A stretch of DNA of 64,000 nucleotides from Rutpela maculata (GCA_936432065.2 OW386293.2:61960265-62024264); one strand, 5' to 3'. Positions 11,350 through 22,699 are shown, counted from the stretch's first letter. A program made the numbers and translations. Notes: generated by a model from the letters alone, not told the origin.

Positions 11350-12960
11350 CCCCCACTTATCAAAACAATTTTTTAATTCTAAACCTGGTAAAAACTTAGA
11401 ATGTTTAACATTCTTTAAACCTTTAGTTAAGATATCAGCCACCATTTCATCTGTTTTTAGATACTTAACACTTATGATTCCATCTTGAATGGCCTCTCGA
11501 ATGAAATGGTATCTGATGTATATGTGTTTTGAGCGATCATTGAAAACTGGATTAGTACATAGTTTTTGAGATCCTTGATTGTCATTTAAAAGTGTAACAC
11601 AATCCAATTTTCCATTAATCTCGTTCATGAGGTTTCGCAAGTAAATGGCTTCTTTAGATGCATCACTGATAGCCATGTACTCTGCCTCAGTACTTGTTAG
11701 TGCAACCGTCCTTTGTTTACAACTTTTCCAGGATATTGCACTATCAGAAAGTTTAAATACATAGCCTGTATAGGACTTTCTGTCCAATTTGTTAGAGCCC
11801 CAATTAGCGTCTACGTAACCATGTAAATCCTGATCGTCACTGCTAAAAACAAGACAATAATTCTTTGTATTTTTCAAGTATCGTAGGATATTTTTTGTAC
11901 ATTTCCAGTGATATTCATTATGACAATTATTGAATTGACTTAAAAAGCTAATGCTATATGCTATGTCGGGACGTGTTAGCACAGCCAAAAACATCAAGCT
12001 CCCTATTAATTTTTGGTATAAGGGATTTTCGTCATTTTTAATCATATTGGATTCATTGAAATCAAGATTATCAATTGGTGTGCTGACAATTACAATTTGA
12101 CATGTTGAATTTTTCAAGCAACTGGTCAATGTAAGCACTTTGATCTAAACTGATCGTGTTTTATTTCTACAAATGTTCATACCAAGACATCTTTTTAATA
12201 TGCCTAAATCCTTGATTTTAAAATTAGAGTTTGATTCATTTTTCAAAAAATCTGTATCGGTTTTATTATTTGAAAAAATAATAAAGTCGTCTACATAAAA
12301 TGCAATTATCGTTAATGATTGGTTAGGCCCCTTCTTTATATAAATACAGGGTTCTGTCTCAGATTTTTTGAAATTTAAGTTCAACAAAACATTGTCAACT
12401 TTATTATACCAGGCTCGTGAAGACTGCTTTAACCCGTATATTGCTCTTTTTAGTCTGCAGACTTTATTCTCACTGCCTTTGACTACAAAACCATCTGGCT
12501 GACGCATTAAAACTGTTTCTTGCAAATCACCATTAAGGAAAGCAGTCTTTACGTCCAAGTGACTAGTTTCTAGATTCAATTTTACAGACAGTGCCAAAAA
12601 AATGTAAATGTAAGCTTGAATATTTAATCACTGGTGCAAAAGTTTCGTCGTAATCAACATCCGCCTTTTGCGTAAAGCCTTTGGCCACGAGTCGCGCACG
12701 ATAACAGATTTTATTTTCTTGGTCACATTTTTTTTGAAAACCCACCTGCACTCAACAACTGTGCCGCTATCCGGAATGTCGACCAGCTCCCAAGCATCGT
12801 TTTCTTTGAATGACGACATCTCCTCCTGCATAGCCTGTCGCCAACACTCAGCATCGGGTCCCGAAAGAGCATCTGACACACTCACAGGAATATCGTCTAA
12901 ACTGATGTTTGTTTTTTTACACTGGAAGGTAACGTAGTCATCGAACTTTGTGGCTTTCCT
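11344..12960 (-). pseudogene. Copia reverse transcriptase and RNase H
   Basis: Fragments at 12628-12885 (EMSSFKENDAWELVD), 12145-12597 (DVKTAFLNGDL, IYGLKQSSRAWY, FYVDDFIIFS) and 11344-12138 (LTRPDIAYSISFLSQF, YVDANWGSN, LTSTEAEYMAISDA, ADILTKGL). These are the standard Copia reverse transcriptase and RNase H blocks. Breaks near 12610 and 12140 and a stop near 12600 interrupt the frame. The terminal stop lies in the 3' LTR. Confidence 0.9.
11350..11361 (-). promoter_or_regulatory. Copia polypurine tract
   Basis: On the minus strand GATAAGTGGGGG immediately precedes the TGTTAA that opens the 3' LTR. The tract is also coding: it encodes the last residues of pol, and the pol stop codon TAA lies inside the LTR. 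Confidence 0.75.
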
Positions 12961-13002
12961 GTTACGGTTCGATTTTCTACTTGTATTGGGAACTTCAAAG
13001 TT

Positions 13003-13785
13003 TTAAGGCATAAAATCAGGGTCCTCAGGGTGATCGAACGTTTCACTTTCGCTCGAGTCCTCCAAAAACAAATTTCTGTTATTATCCCCCACTTGAACTA
13101 GATTTTCTTCCATTGTATCATGGGACTCTTCGCTTAAGACACTCCTGTCATCACTAAAAGTAACATTTTCTGACAAACTAATATTTTCATTGATTCCAAT
13201 GTCACGACTTGTAACAATGTCTCTTTTCACAGGGTTGTACAGTCGATATCCTTTGACATTTATTCCATAACCAACCAAAAACATTTTTTGTGCCTTTTTA
13301 TCAAATTTTCTCCTTTTTTCTTTGGGTATGTAGACCATGACTTCACTACCAAAAGTCCTAATATTGCTGACATCAGGCTTTCTACCATGCCATATCTCGT
13401 AAGGGGTTCTATTCTCAAGTCCGGTCACGACTGATCTGTTGCGAAGGTATGCAGCTGTGTTTATAGCTTCTGCCCATAATTGTTTTGTAAATTTCGCGTC
13501 AAGCATTAAACATCTGGCTTTTTCTACTAATGTGCGATTCATTCGCTCGGAGATTCCATTTTGTTGTGGGGTATATGCATTTGTTTTTTGATAAATTATG
13601 CCACTACTACCCAGAAAATTTGAAAATCAGAACCACAGAACTCTCCACCATTGTCTGATCGAAAGGTTTTAATCGTACTATCTTTTTGGTTCTCTACAAA
13701 AACTTTAAATTCTTTGAACTTTTCCAAGGCTTCATCTTTAGTTTTTAGAAAATAGACAAAAACCATTTTGCTAAAGTCGTCCTCC
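13003..13785 (-). pseudogene. Copia integrase, C-terminal part
   Basis: Resumes with DDFSKMVFVYFLK next to the inserted LTR and continues through FRSDNGGEF (second catalytic Asp, near 13640-13665). A frameshift precedes MNRTLVEKARCLMLDAKF near 13540, which follows the third catalytic Glu. The end has LWAEAINTAAYLRNR and TPYEIWHGRKP. One stop ends the open stretch at 13003. Confidence 0.88.
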
Positions 13786-14049
13786 TGTTACACTCGAACC
13801 TAGTTAAACGAGAATTATCAATATTTATATCTTTAGATCAGCGGTTTTCAACCTTTTTCGAACCACGACCCCCTTATAAAAAGGAAAAACAAGTTAACCC
13901 TTTTGCGACCCCCCCCTCGATCTCTATTAATAAAATCTAAAATCGATCAAATTTTAAAATTTCTTGTTATAGTTTTTGGTATGATTTCTCATTAAAAATT
14001 GGTTTCATTAAAATTGTATGTGTGTAATATTTAGATTTTAGAATAAATG

Positions 14050-16449
14050 ATTTAAATAAAATAAATAAATATAGATTTATTGCAACAAAAAATACATGTC
14101 ACAAAAGGTATACAGTACTGCTTCGCATATTTTCATGTATACCTAATTACTAAAATATTTGTATATATATGTCAAGTGTAAAAATAGGTCAAGGATTTAA
14201 CATTACACAGTTGTATAAAATATAAAATATATAACTATCATACACACATGTTTTTACATAAAGAATTATATCAACAAATTAAAATAATAATTATAAACCT
14301 AATCCTAAATCTAATATAAACTTTTTTATTTTGTCTTTAAAACTTCTAGTATTAGTAGATGAGCGAACCGGTAACATGTTATATATATGAGCTGCTTGAT
14401 AGCAGAAAGAACTCTTAAAACCTTCTGATTTATGTCGTGGTATACTTAGATTATTTCTGTGCCTTGTATTTAAATCGTGTATATCGCCATGTCTACATAA
14501 TAGATCATTTAAATATTCCGGACAATTAGTGTTTAAAACCGTATTAACTAGGCAACTCATATGCATAAACCTTCTTTCATTCATATTTAACATATTTGCA
14601 CCACGTAGATGCGGAGTTATATGATCATACCTACTTAGTTGACAAACAAATCTAATGCATGCATTTTGAATTTTTTGAATACGATATTTATTAAAAGCTG
14701 TTAAAAATGGTCCATATACACAGTCCATATAGTTAGGTATTGATAGTACCAATGATTCGACTAGAGTTATTTTTACTGACTTTGGCAACAAATTACGATA
14801 TTCATATAAGTATGTTTTTTAGGGCAAAATATGATTTTTGACAGATTTTATTTAGATGAAAACTAAAAGTAAGACTTTTATCAAGGTGTAAGCCAAGATA
14901 TTTTACCTCATCGCACCACGTGAGATCGGTGCCGTCAATGTGAAGACTGTGAAGTGGTGTATCAACATTAGTTTTACTAAAATTATAGCTTTGGTTTTAT
15001 TAGCGTTTATCAACAATGAGTTACTAATGGCCCAATTATTGATATTTAAAAGATCAATGTTTATAAGATGTTTAGCTGTTTCAAACTCTTGATAATTATA
15101 TGACATGTAAATATTAAGATCATCAGCATACATGTGAAAATTGGAATATTTTATAGATTTACTAATATCGGCACTAAAAATTGTAAACAGTATTGGCCCT
15201 AGTATCGACCCCTGCGGGACTCCCGACATTATTTCCGAAGGATTAGAAATATCGTATTTACCGTCAGCACTACAGAGACGAACCATTTGATTTCTACCAT
15301 AAAGATAATTTTTGAACCAGTTAATTGCTTTTATATCAAAGTTATAGTATCTTAATTTTGCCAATAACAACTCAAAGTTGATTGAATCGAACGCCTTAGA
15401 CATATCTAAAAAAACCATAGTTGTACATTTGTTATTATCAAATCCTTCTACAATATCATTTGTGATTTTAAGAAGAGCTGTGGTGCAACTATGGCCCTTC
15501 CTGAAACCTGATTGGTACATTGGTATTATATTAATATCATTTAAGTACTTGACCATCTGAACTTGTATCATTTTTTCTAATAGTTTTGAGCCTGTCGGTA
15601 GCACACTAATTGGTCTAAGATCACTAAGTGAAGGATTTTCTTTTTAAGGTAATTGGATGACCATTGCTGTTTTCCATAATGTCGGAATTTCTCCTTGTTC
15701 TATAGAATAATTAATAATATGTGTGAGAGGGTTAAGACAATATGGCAAACAAAATTTTAGCATTGTAAGTGTAATACCGTCTATTCCTACAGCATTACTC
15801 TTGATAGAATGTAATGATTTAAGCACATCTATTTGTGATATAAGTTCAAAGCTAAAGACGTTGCTGCTTGTTGCTTCATTCTCAGCCCATGCGTTGACTG
15901 TCTCCGGACTCACCTGATAATGAGGCACACTATTTATGAAATGATTATTTATAAGATTTGCATCTGAAAAATCATTAGGTATTTGTATTGCACATTTATT
16001 GTTTAATTTTAATTGATTTATTTTATTCCATAAAGTTTTAGAATTTTTGTTGGTATTATTAAACATGTAAGAATAATAGGCTGACTTTTCACGCTTGATA
16101 GCTGTCGAGACAATATTTTTCAGTTCACAGTAGTATTGTTTGCTTACCTCCGTTTTTAACTTTTTGTAATTATGAAAAGCCTTGTCTTTTAATTGGATCA
16201 TACATTTAATGTTATAAGTCAACCAGGGTGTCCGAGGTTTTCTAAATTTAATACATCTAAGTGGTGCGTGCTTGTTAAAGACTTCGTTTATTTTGTCGTT
16301 AAAATATTCTAATTTTTGGTTTATATCACTCATAAAATATATTGGATGAAAATCAATATTTGATATATCTGCATCAAACTGAGTCATATTCATATTTTTA
16401 AAATCCCTAACATATCTAAATGCAGGTTTATTTAACTTAATTAACTTAA
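14050..16449 (-). mobile_element. LINE C: 5'-truncated LINE inside the hAT element
   Basis: Minus-strand non-LTR element. The 3' end lies near 14050 (AATAAATAAAT-rich tail seen on the minus strand) and the coding part starts abruptly near 16449 inside the linker after the endonuclease, which is absent. ORF1 is also absent. It was the last insertion in the R1/Copia/LTR/hAT stack. Confidence 0.8.
14291..16440 (-). pseudogene. LINE C ORF2: linker, reverse transcriptase, C-terminal domain
   Basis: 15644-16440 holds the linker (RTPWLTYNIKCMIQLKDKAF) and the first reverse transcriptase block (KSNAVGIDGIT). 14903-15604 has QSGFRKGHSCTTALLK, FLDMSKAFDSIN, SGVPQGSILGPILF and HMYADDLNIY. 14291-14791 is the C-terminal part (QKIQNACIRFV, NLSIPRHKSEGFKSSF). 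Frameshifts near 15625 and between 14790 and 14905 break it. Confidence 0.87.
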
Positions 16450-18072
16450 CTTTTTAACTTTACTTAACTTTATTGTTTTTTTTTCTCAATAGCTCGGGAC
16501 CCCTTGGAATTGCTTCGCGACCCTCAGGTTGAAAACTGCCGCTTTAGATTGATACAAATAAAAACAATTCCCGCTCAAGTAAGAACGGCGTGCACTGACT
16601 AGCCGATCTGGTCCGGGGTGGGGAACCGTGGGTCCTATTTTAGTTGAACCAGAGGAAAAACTCAACAATTTCGCAGAACTTGACCAAAGCAGATTGCTAT
16701 ATAAAGAAAGTCTATAAAAATAAAGATGTAGATTCAGGCGCCATCCACAGCGTGAATAGTATTACACAACTTTCTTTAATATAGCGAAACCAGCTGCTGT
16801 GGAACAGCCTGGAAAATAATCGGACAGCACAACATAAATAATAAAAAATTGAAGTAAGATAAAAATACACTATTTATTAAATCTTTAGCAAAGATGAAAT
16901 TTGTACATGAAAGTTAAAGCAAAAATCAATAAATGGTAATAAAATATGGCCAAACTGGCTTAATGCTACTGCACAAAAATTATACCAATATCTTATGAAA
17001 TGAGCGAAGCACAGTAAAAATAATTATAACAATGTACACTTTCTCACCACCTGAAGATGGGTACTGAAGAGACGAGTCTTAGGTGAGGTCTAGTAGTCTC
17101 TGCTAGGATACCACGCTCTACCCTCTTTACTGCAATTTGATGGTAAAGTTTCTCGGTACTGCTATGATACTGCTATGCCTAAATTTGCCTGAAGCTCTAT
17201 TTGCCAAAGTTTTCCCGAAAGGTAAGTTGCAACATGAGATGAATTCTCTTATTATCAGCTACTGAATTTATATTGGTTGATTGAAAGATGACCACTCTCC
17301 ACAGTTACTTGACTAACTATTACGTAACACGTAATTCAAATTTCTTGGTTGATTATGAGATGACCAGTCTCTGATTTGTAAATTACGTGATTGACTTTAT
17401 GGTGTAATATAATAGACTAGATGGTCTAATATAATGATGTAATAAACAAATGATTGATGATACAAACAATTGAAATTACAGGATTTCAAAATTAACAAAA
17501 TTACGGTAGAACTCCTTCAAAATGTATGGATGACACTAAATGAAGATTGATAATTTTAAATTAACACTGGGCATCTGCCCATTTAGATTATCAAACGGAG
17601 TTACTGATTTATACCATTGCAAAAGAATCAATGAGTTAGTAAATGTCCGAACTCAATAAGGAAGACTAATATCCCCTCTAAAAAGAAAACTGCGCGGTAT
17701 TCAACTCGTTTGCTAATTGATGTAGGCAACCTAATATTCTACAATAGAAATAATATAGTTTAAACCTTTTTTAATTACTACTAGTATTTAATAATTAATT
17801 TGAATGTATTTCAATATAAACAATGTAAAGAGGTACGAGTGTGTGTGGTATGGTAGCAAGAGGCTAGAACATAAATTAAATACATATTTAACAGAAAGAT
17901 ATAATTTCACACCGCTTACAATCAAACTGAAATAAAATATTAAATGAAAACATTCACAGTACGGGTGATCAATCTATAAAGATGGTAAAATATTGTACAA
18001 TAAACTCAAGTAATTGAAAGGGTTTGGTATGTTTTAATTAAAAGTGCATATTATTTCAAATGGTATGCTACA

Positions 18073-18651
18073 CTCCAACACAAAGAAATACCTTGAACCT
18101 CCTTTGGATGCTTCTTCCATTGGTCCGCATATGTCTCCATGCACTATTTCAAGTGGTTCAGTAGCCCTTGTGCCTTTATGATTAAAAGGCAACCTCGCCA
18201 TTTTGCCCTCACAACATACTTCACAAGGTTTCTCGACATTTGAACGTCCTTTGAAATCCATGCCAAGAACAGCTCCATTTTTCATCGTATTGAGATCTCG
18301 GTGGTTAATAATATGGCCAAATCTCCTGTGCCAAACTAGACTTGAAAGTGCAGAATTAACCATTAATAATCTAGGTAATGTTTCAACAAATTCCAGTTTA
18401 TAAACGTTGTTAATTAAATCAGCTTTTGCACAAAGTACTACTTGAATATTAAAAATCTTGCAACCTTCGTCATCAAAAAAGACTTTGTTACCACTTTTAA
18501 TTAGCTGGCTGACTGACAGCAAGTTGGTCGTCAATTTGGGTACATAGAAGACATTGTTAATCACGACATCATGATTCTCTTCATTAACAATTGTGGTAAT
18601 GTCTATATTGCCTACACATTCAACTGGTATTTTTTCTTGATTAGCAACCAT
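18073..18651 (-). pseudogene. Copia integrase, N-terminal part
   Basis: Contains the pre-integrase segment (NNVFYVPKLTTNLLSVSQL), the zinc-binding module (VWHRRFGHI ... CEVCCEGK) and the first catalytic Asp in HGDICGPM. The frame is broken after GGSRYFFVL at the right edge of the inserted LTR element, and the next residues (DDFSKMVFVYFLK) resume at 13781 on the other side. Confidence 0.88.
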
Positions 18652-19560
18652 TATTTCGGACAGCTATGTTTCTTGGTTCACATCCCTTAACCAGTCTTTC
18701 CTAGAGGTCAAGTGTTCACTGGCACCGGAATCAATGTACCATTCAGTGTTATTAAAACTTCCATTTAAAAATATGGCACTGAAAGCACTTTTGTTTTCAT
18801 TTTTCCGTTGTGATTTCTTAAAATCTTCGAAGTCCTTTTTTAAGCTGGGACATTTGTTTTTAAAGTGACCTTTTTGTTGACAATTAAAACACGTAACCTC
18901 ACTTAAAATCTTTCTTCACCTTACGATTCTTGACTGTGCTGCCACCTTTTGATCCCTTTTTGAAATGCGATTTTCCTGCAAGAGCGTTACCAGTCTTTTC
19001 ATTATTGCCGCCCTCTGTTGACAAATCGATCAACTTCATCTTTATTGCATCTGTGGTTATCCCGCTATGTTCAATAGCCATGATCATGGGGGCGTACTTT
19101 TCAGGCAATCCCGCCAAAAGTAGTGACCTCACCCACTCATCACTGATCTGGAATCCACTACGCCGTAGTTTCTGAGATACTTCAATAACTTGATTTATGT
19201 AGTTTTGCATCGATTCACAATTATCCAACCTCAATGATATCAATGTACGCAATAGACCGATTTGTGAAACCCTTTTCTGCATAAAGGTTTTTCAACTTGT
19301 CCCATAAATCCTTCGCTGTGGTGGCATCCCGCACGTGCACATAGAGAGAAGGGTCTATTGATAACACTAATTTAGCTTTAGCTTTGTTCAGCTTATTTGT
19401 TTCTGTTTCTGTGCCATCTAAACATTCGGAAAGTCCATCTAACACAAATACGTTCTCGATCGCGAAAGCCCATTCATCGTAATTTTCTCGGCCTGCGAGC
19501 TTCGGAACAGTTGCTAAATAGTTTATCGATATCTTTTCAGCTTTAACACATACAATTCCT
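18640..19560 (-). pseudogene. Copia gag and protease start
   Basis: Gag reads from near 19560 leftwards in two frames (19221-19445 and 18899-19282), with the conserved ATTAKDLWDKLKNLYAEKGF and SEYAPMIMAIEH-like stretches of Copia gag. A zinc knuckle CFNCQQKGHFKNKC lies at about 18852-18895, and the protease motif WYIDSGASEH at about 18722-18750. Frameshifts occur near 19225 and near 18900. Gag forms the particle; the protease is the aspartic enzyme that cuts the polyprotein. Confidence 0.85.
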
Positions 19561-19605
19561 GCGAGTTTTCCGCACTTAACTACTTTTTGCCGCGCCTGGA
19601 TTCAG

Positions 19606-19623
19606 TGGCCTGGACCCATAACC
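19606..19623 (-). promoter_or_regulatory. Copia primer-binding site (initiator Met tRNA type)
   Basis: Directly inside the 5' LTR the minus strand reads GGTTATGGGTCCAG. Drosophila copia uses a very similar site that pairs with an internal part of initiator methionine tRNA (half-tRNA priming). The position next to the LTR end supports the role. Confidence 0.7.
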
Positions 19624-19780
19624 TGTAGGAACGGGAAGTAAATCAAACGCTTCGTATGGTTATCCCGCAAAGACTAACTTTATTCGTTCCATTCTCTACA
19701 GAAGTAGTGTTGCCAACAGACAACGCTAATACACTCAGTAGGTGGCGTTATTAAAAATTTTTTGTTATACATTTTTAACA
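19624..19780 (-). repeat. Copia 5' LTR
   Basis: About 157 bases, matching 11185-11349 along its length (plus-strand ends TGTAGGAACGG and TTTTTAACA). Because the element is on the minus strand this is its 5' LTR, with gag starting to its left. Confidence 0.9.
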
Positions 19781-20190
19781 TTACTGGCATTTTTGCCGTA
19801 AACTCTCACGGCTGCGTCTGCATTGATGTCGCAAATTCAAGGGCTGCTGTCTTGTACATGCCGCTTATTCGGCTCGGTCACTAAGAGGACGTCGGCTTTG
19901 TGAATTTTTCTCGTGTGGTATAAAAGGTCCTGAGCAGCTCTGCTTCTGTTAAGATTCACTTGGAGAAAACGGATCTTTTTAGTGACTTTAGCTCTTCTAT
20001 TTTCGGACTGTATGGGGCCACGCTCAGCCGCTAGTCATTTGGCGTGGTCAGCCTCCGTTTGCCATTCTTCCATTGGCATTTCGTCCATGGAGGGGGGGGA
20101 GGACGGAGTCGCTTGGCGTCTGGGGATATCTGGTATACTGGGTGGGTTTATTAGTCCTCCTCGCTTCCAAGAGAGCCTTTCGAACGCTCT
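19781..20190 (-). pseudogene. R1-clade LINE, end of ORF1 and start of ORF2 (other side of Copia)
   Basis: On the minus strand an ORF1 tail (ERLSWKRGGLINPP ... EEWQTEADHAK then stop) is followed by the opening of ORF2 with IRFLQVNLNRSRAAQDLL and ADVLLVTEPN, both diagnostic of R1-clade ORF2 starts. It runs into the Copia element at 19780, and the reading resumes at 11184 with the next residues of the endonuclease. The right edge near 20190 abuts Gypsy-2. R1 elements normally sit in 28S rDNA; no rDNA is seen here. Confidence 0.8.
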
Positions 20191-20726
20191 TGTAAAAATA
20201 GATAGCAACGGAGAATTTTTAACCTCAATTATAAACGCAAATGCAATACCCAAAACGGTAAATTTCTCAAACCTCACATTAGAACCAGTACAAAAATTCA
20301 AATCAATTTTTGATTTAAATACTCAAAATTCTGACCAACACCTACAGACGGACAGATCCTTCGAAATTAGGAACCAATTACGTTTGGATTATCTAAACGA
20401 AGAAGAGGCCGAAATAGTAACGCAGCTTTGTTTAGACTTCCAAAACATATTCTACCTAGAAGGAGACAATTTGACTTTCACCAACGAAATCAAACATCCG
20501 ATCAACACCATAATTCTAAACCGATATTCACAAAATCTTATCGTTATCCCCAAATTCATAGAGGAAGTTAAGTCCCAAGTTTCAAAAATGTTGAGTAAAG
20601 GTATTATCCAACCTTCGATTTCACCCTGGTCCTCCCCTGTTTGAGTAGTTCCCAAAAAACTAGACACTTCTGGAAAACAGAAATGGCACATTGTAGTTGA
20701 TTATCGAAAACTCAACGAGGTCACAG

Positions 20727-20880
20727 TAAGTAAGTAAGTAAGTAAGTAAATATCTTTATTCTGTAATTACCGACTGGTATAGAACGAGTCAAATACAAAG
20801 AAAAAAATAAATAGTGTATACATAATTTGTAAATAAAAAATTAATTAGTCAACACAACAAAAAAGAAAATACATATATAT

Positions 20881-20955
<75 letters not shown>

Positions 20956-21179
20956 TATATACACACATACACACATATATATATATATATAACAAATACA
21001 TAACGAATATATAATATAAATTAACACAATATAGTAATGAGAACAAACAACACATATTAATACAATAGAATCTATGCAAAAAATGAATAAGGGTTAAATT
21101 AAGTTATCGGATAAATATTCATTTGCAGAATAATATGTTTTTGTTGATAGTAGAGCTTTTAACTTTTTTTTAAATACAT
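20727..21179 (-). mobile_element. LINE D: 3' end of a LINE inserted in Gypsy-2, with (TAAG)n tail and ACAG duplication
   Basis: ACAG at 20723-20726 and 21180-21183 flanks the insert, and the Gypsy reading runs through once it is removed. On the minus strand the insert begins with the last residues of a LINE ORF2 (LLSTKTYYSANEYLSDNLI) and ends in a tetranucleotide repeat of CTTA units (20727-20750). Only about 450 bases remain after 5' truncation. A long TA/CA microsatellite lies inside. Confidence 0.75.
20870..20991. repeat. (TA)n/(CA)n microsatellite
   Basis: About 65 bases of pure AT alternation from 20885, followed by mixed ATAC/ACAC units to 20991. It lies within the 3' UTR of LINE D. 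Frames read through it (runs of Tyr-Ile) are not genes. Confidence 0.95.
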
Positions 21180-21689
21180 ACAGTGGATGACAAATATCCT
21201 TTACCTAATATTTACGATCTCTTAGATTAACTCGGGAAATGTCAATATTTCACGACCCTAGATTTAGCTTCTGGTTTCCACCAAATTGAAATTAACCCCG
21301 AAGATATCCAAAAGACTGCTTTCACAGTTGAAAACGGTCATTTTGAATTCGTAAGAATGCCTTTTGGACTTAAGAATGCTCCATCAACGTTTCAAAGAGT
21401 GATGGATAACATTTTGTTAGGTATCCAAAATGAACGACATCTCGTTTATATGGACGGTCATTATTTACTCCCCTACTATTCATGACCACATATCTCGTTT
21501 AACAGAAGTTTTTAAACGCCTTCAAAAAACCAATCTCAAAATTCAACCAGACAAATGCGAATTTCTAAGCAAAGAAGTCGCCTATTTAGGACACCTTATC
21601 ACAAAAGACGGTGTGAAACCAAACCTCTCTAAAGTCGATGCAATTCTAAACTTCAAACAACCCAAAAATCAGAAAGAAATCAAATCTGA

Positions 21690-22690
21690 GTTTGGTAATG
21701 AGAGAGATGGTTTCTAGCAAAAAGAATGCACCCTAAAATATACTGATTAGTGCAAGTGAGAACACCTAACCTTTTAAACAAAGGTCTACAGCTTTCGTTA
21801 TATTTTGAATTCGTAATAACTCGGATAGCTCTCTTTTGCAATTTTAAAATCTTGACAGTGTGTGCAGAGCCGCCCCACAGTAAAATTCCATAGCACATTA
21901 TGCTATGAAAGAGTCCGTGATATGCAGTCAAGATAATATTTTGATCGATTTGATTTTTAAGTTTTTTCAGCAAATATATTCTACTGGACAATTTTCTGGA
22001 CATGCAATTTATGTGGCTTTCCCATGTCAATTTGCTATCTAAAGTAACACCTAAGCACTTAACTGGATTATTATTGTCAATATGAATTCGTGTGTTTAGA
22101 TGAAATATTAAATTTTGCATTTTTTGAGTGTTTAGACTTAGTTTTACATTAGAAAAGTATTGCTCGGCTTGTTGTTGTGCATCTGCTGACATATTAGTGA
22201 GATTATCCATATTATTATGGGCTGAAAGAAGAGTACTATCATCAGCATAAGCAATAATTTTACTAGAGATGTGATCTGATATGTCGTTGATATAAACAAT
22301 AAATAACGTTGGTCCTAATATCGACCCCTGAGGAACGCCAAACTTGAGGGACTTTAAGGAAGAGATTTCACCATTACTGCTAACACACTGACGTCTGTCT
22401 AACATATAGCTTTTAATGAAAGAAAGTGCCGATCCTGTTATACCGAGACTCTCTAATTTTATTAATAATATGTCAGGAGACACACAATCAAAAGCTTTAG
22501 ACAAATCCAAGAAAGAAGCAGCTACCATATGTCCATCTTCAAGTGCATCTGTTATAAATATAATCATATTGGTTAATGCTTTAATAGTAGAAGTACTTTT
22601 ACGGTAACCATATTGACTGGGATTTAGTAAGTTTTTATTTTCCAAATACAGTATTAGCCTTATGTTAAAAGCTAATTCAAGCAATTTAGA
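21690..22690 (-). pseudogene. LINE E: reverse transcriptase fragment truncated at both ends
   Basis: One open 334-residue stretch on the minus strand: NPSQYGYRKSTSTIKAL, FLDLSKAFDCVSPD, KFGVPQGSILGPTLF, IAYADDSTLL and QKRAIRVITNSKYNESCRP. It stops at about 21690 inside the C-terminal domain, at the junction with Gypsy-2. The right end near 22690 is a short TA repeat. It may belong to the same family as LINE D, whose tail lies 500 bases away across a Gypsy-2 segment, but the two pieces are not contiguous. Confidence 0.85.
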
Positions 22691-22699
22691 ATATATATA

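Larger units (their letters stand above)
13839..16541. mobile_element. hAT-type DNA transposon with terminal inverted repeats, carrying a LINE
   Basis: Left end CAGCGGTTTTCAACC and right end, reverse-complemented, CGGCAGTTTTCAACC, both followed by C-rich tracts (ACGACCCCC; GGGTCGCG). Perfect 8-bp duplications CTTTAGAT lie at 13831-13838 and 16542-16549, the hAT target length. Only about 300 bases are hAT sequence; the rest is LINE C. No hAT transposase frame is present, so this is a non-autonomous copy. Confidence 0.88.
13786..18072. mobile_element. Inserted LTR (probably a solo LTR of about 1.6 kb) in the Copia integrase
   Basis: Starts TGTTACACTCG (13786) and ends GGTATGCTACA (18072), so it has TG...CA ends, and it is flanked by CTCC at 13782-13785 and 18073-18076. 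Removing it with one CTCC restores the Copia integrase reading across the junction. After subtracting the hAT element nested in it, about 1576 bases remain, with no coding frame and no internal second LTR copy seen. A solo LTR left by recombination of a long-LTR Gypsy- or BEL-type element fits best; a non-autonomous LTR element is the alternative. Confidence 0.8.
11185..19780 (-). mobile_element. Copia: Ty1/Copia LTR retrotransposon with both LTRs, split by a nested insertion
   Basis: Minus-strand element bounded by LTRs of about 160 bases (11185-11349 and 19624-19780) inside the R1 fragment. The order from the 5' side is gag, protease, integrase, reverse transcriptase, RNase H, with integrase before reverse transcriptase as in Ty1/Copia. 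Without the nested insert (13786-18072 plus a 4-bp duplication) it is about 4.3 kb, a normal Copia size. Multiple frameshifts and stops make it inactive. The R1 flanks share TTA on both sides, so the 5-bp target duplication usual for Copia is eroded or shortened. Confidence 0.93.
20195..21690 (+). pseudogene. Gypsy-2: remnant of a second Ty3/Gypsy pol (reverse transcriptase)
   Basis: Plus-strand frame from about 20190 with spacer sequence, then PSISPWSSPV followed by TGA at 20642-20644 and VVPKKLD ... IVVDYRKLNEVT. After the LINE D insertion it continues at 21184 with DDKYPLPNIYDLLD, TLDLASGFHQIEIN, VRMPFGLKNAPSTFQ, VYMD (disrupted) and KCEFLSKEVAYLGHLI. Several frameshifts occur and the active-site YMDD region is damaged. 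No LTR of this element is visible. The motifs fit the 17.6/297 type of Gypsy rather than that of Gypsy-1. Confidence 0.85.

Noticed and set aside
20845..21079. Open frames reading as runs of Tyr-Ile or Ile-Tyr
   Set aside because: Artefact of the TA/CA microsatellite in the 3' UTR of LINE D.
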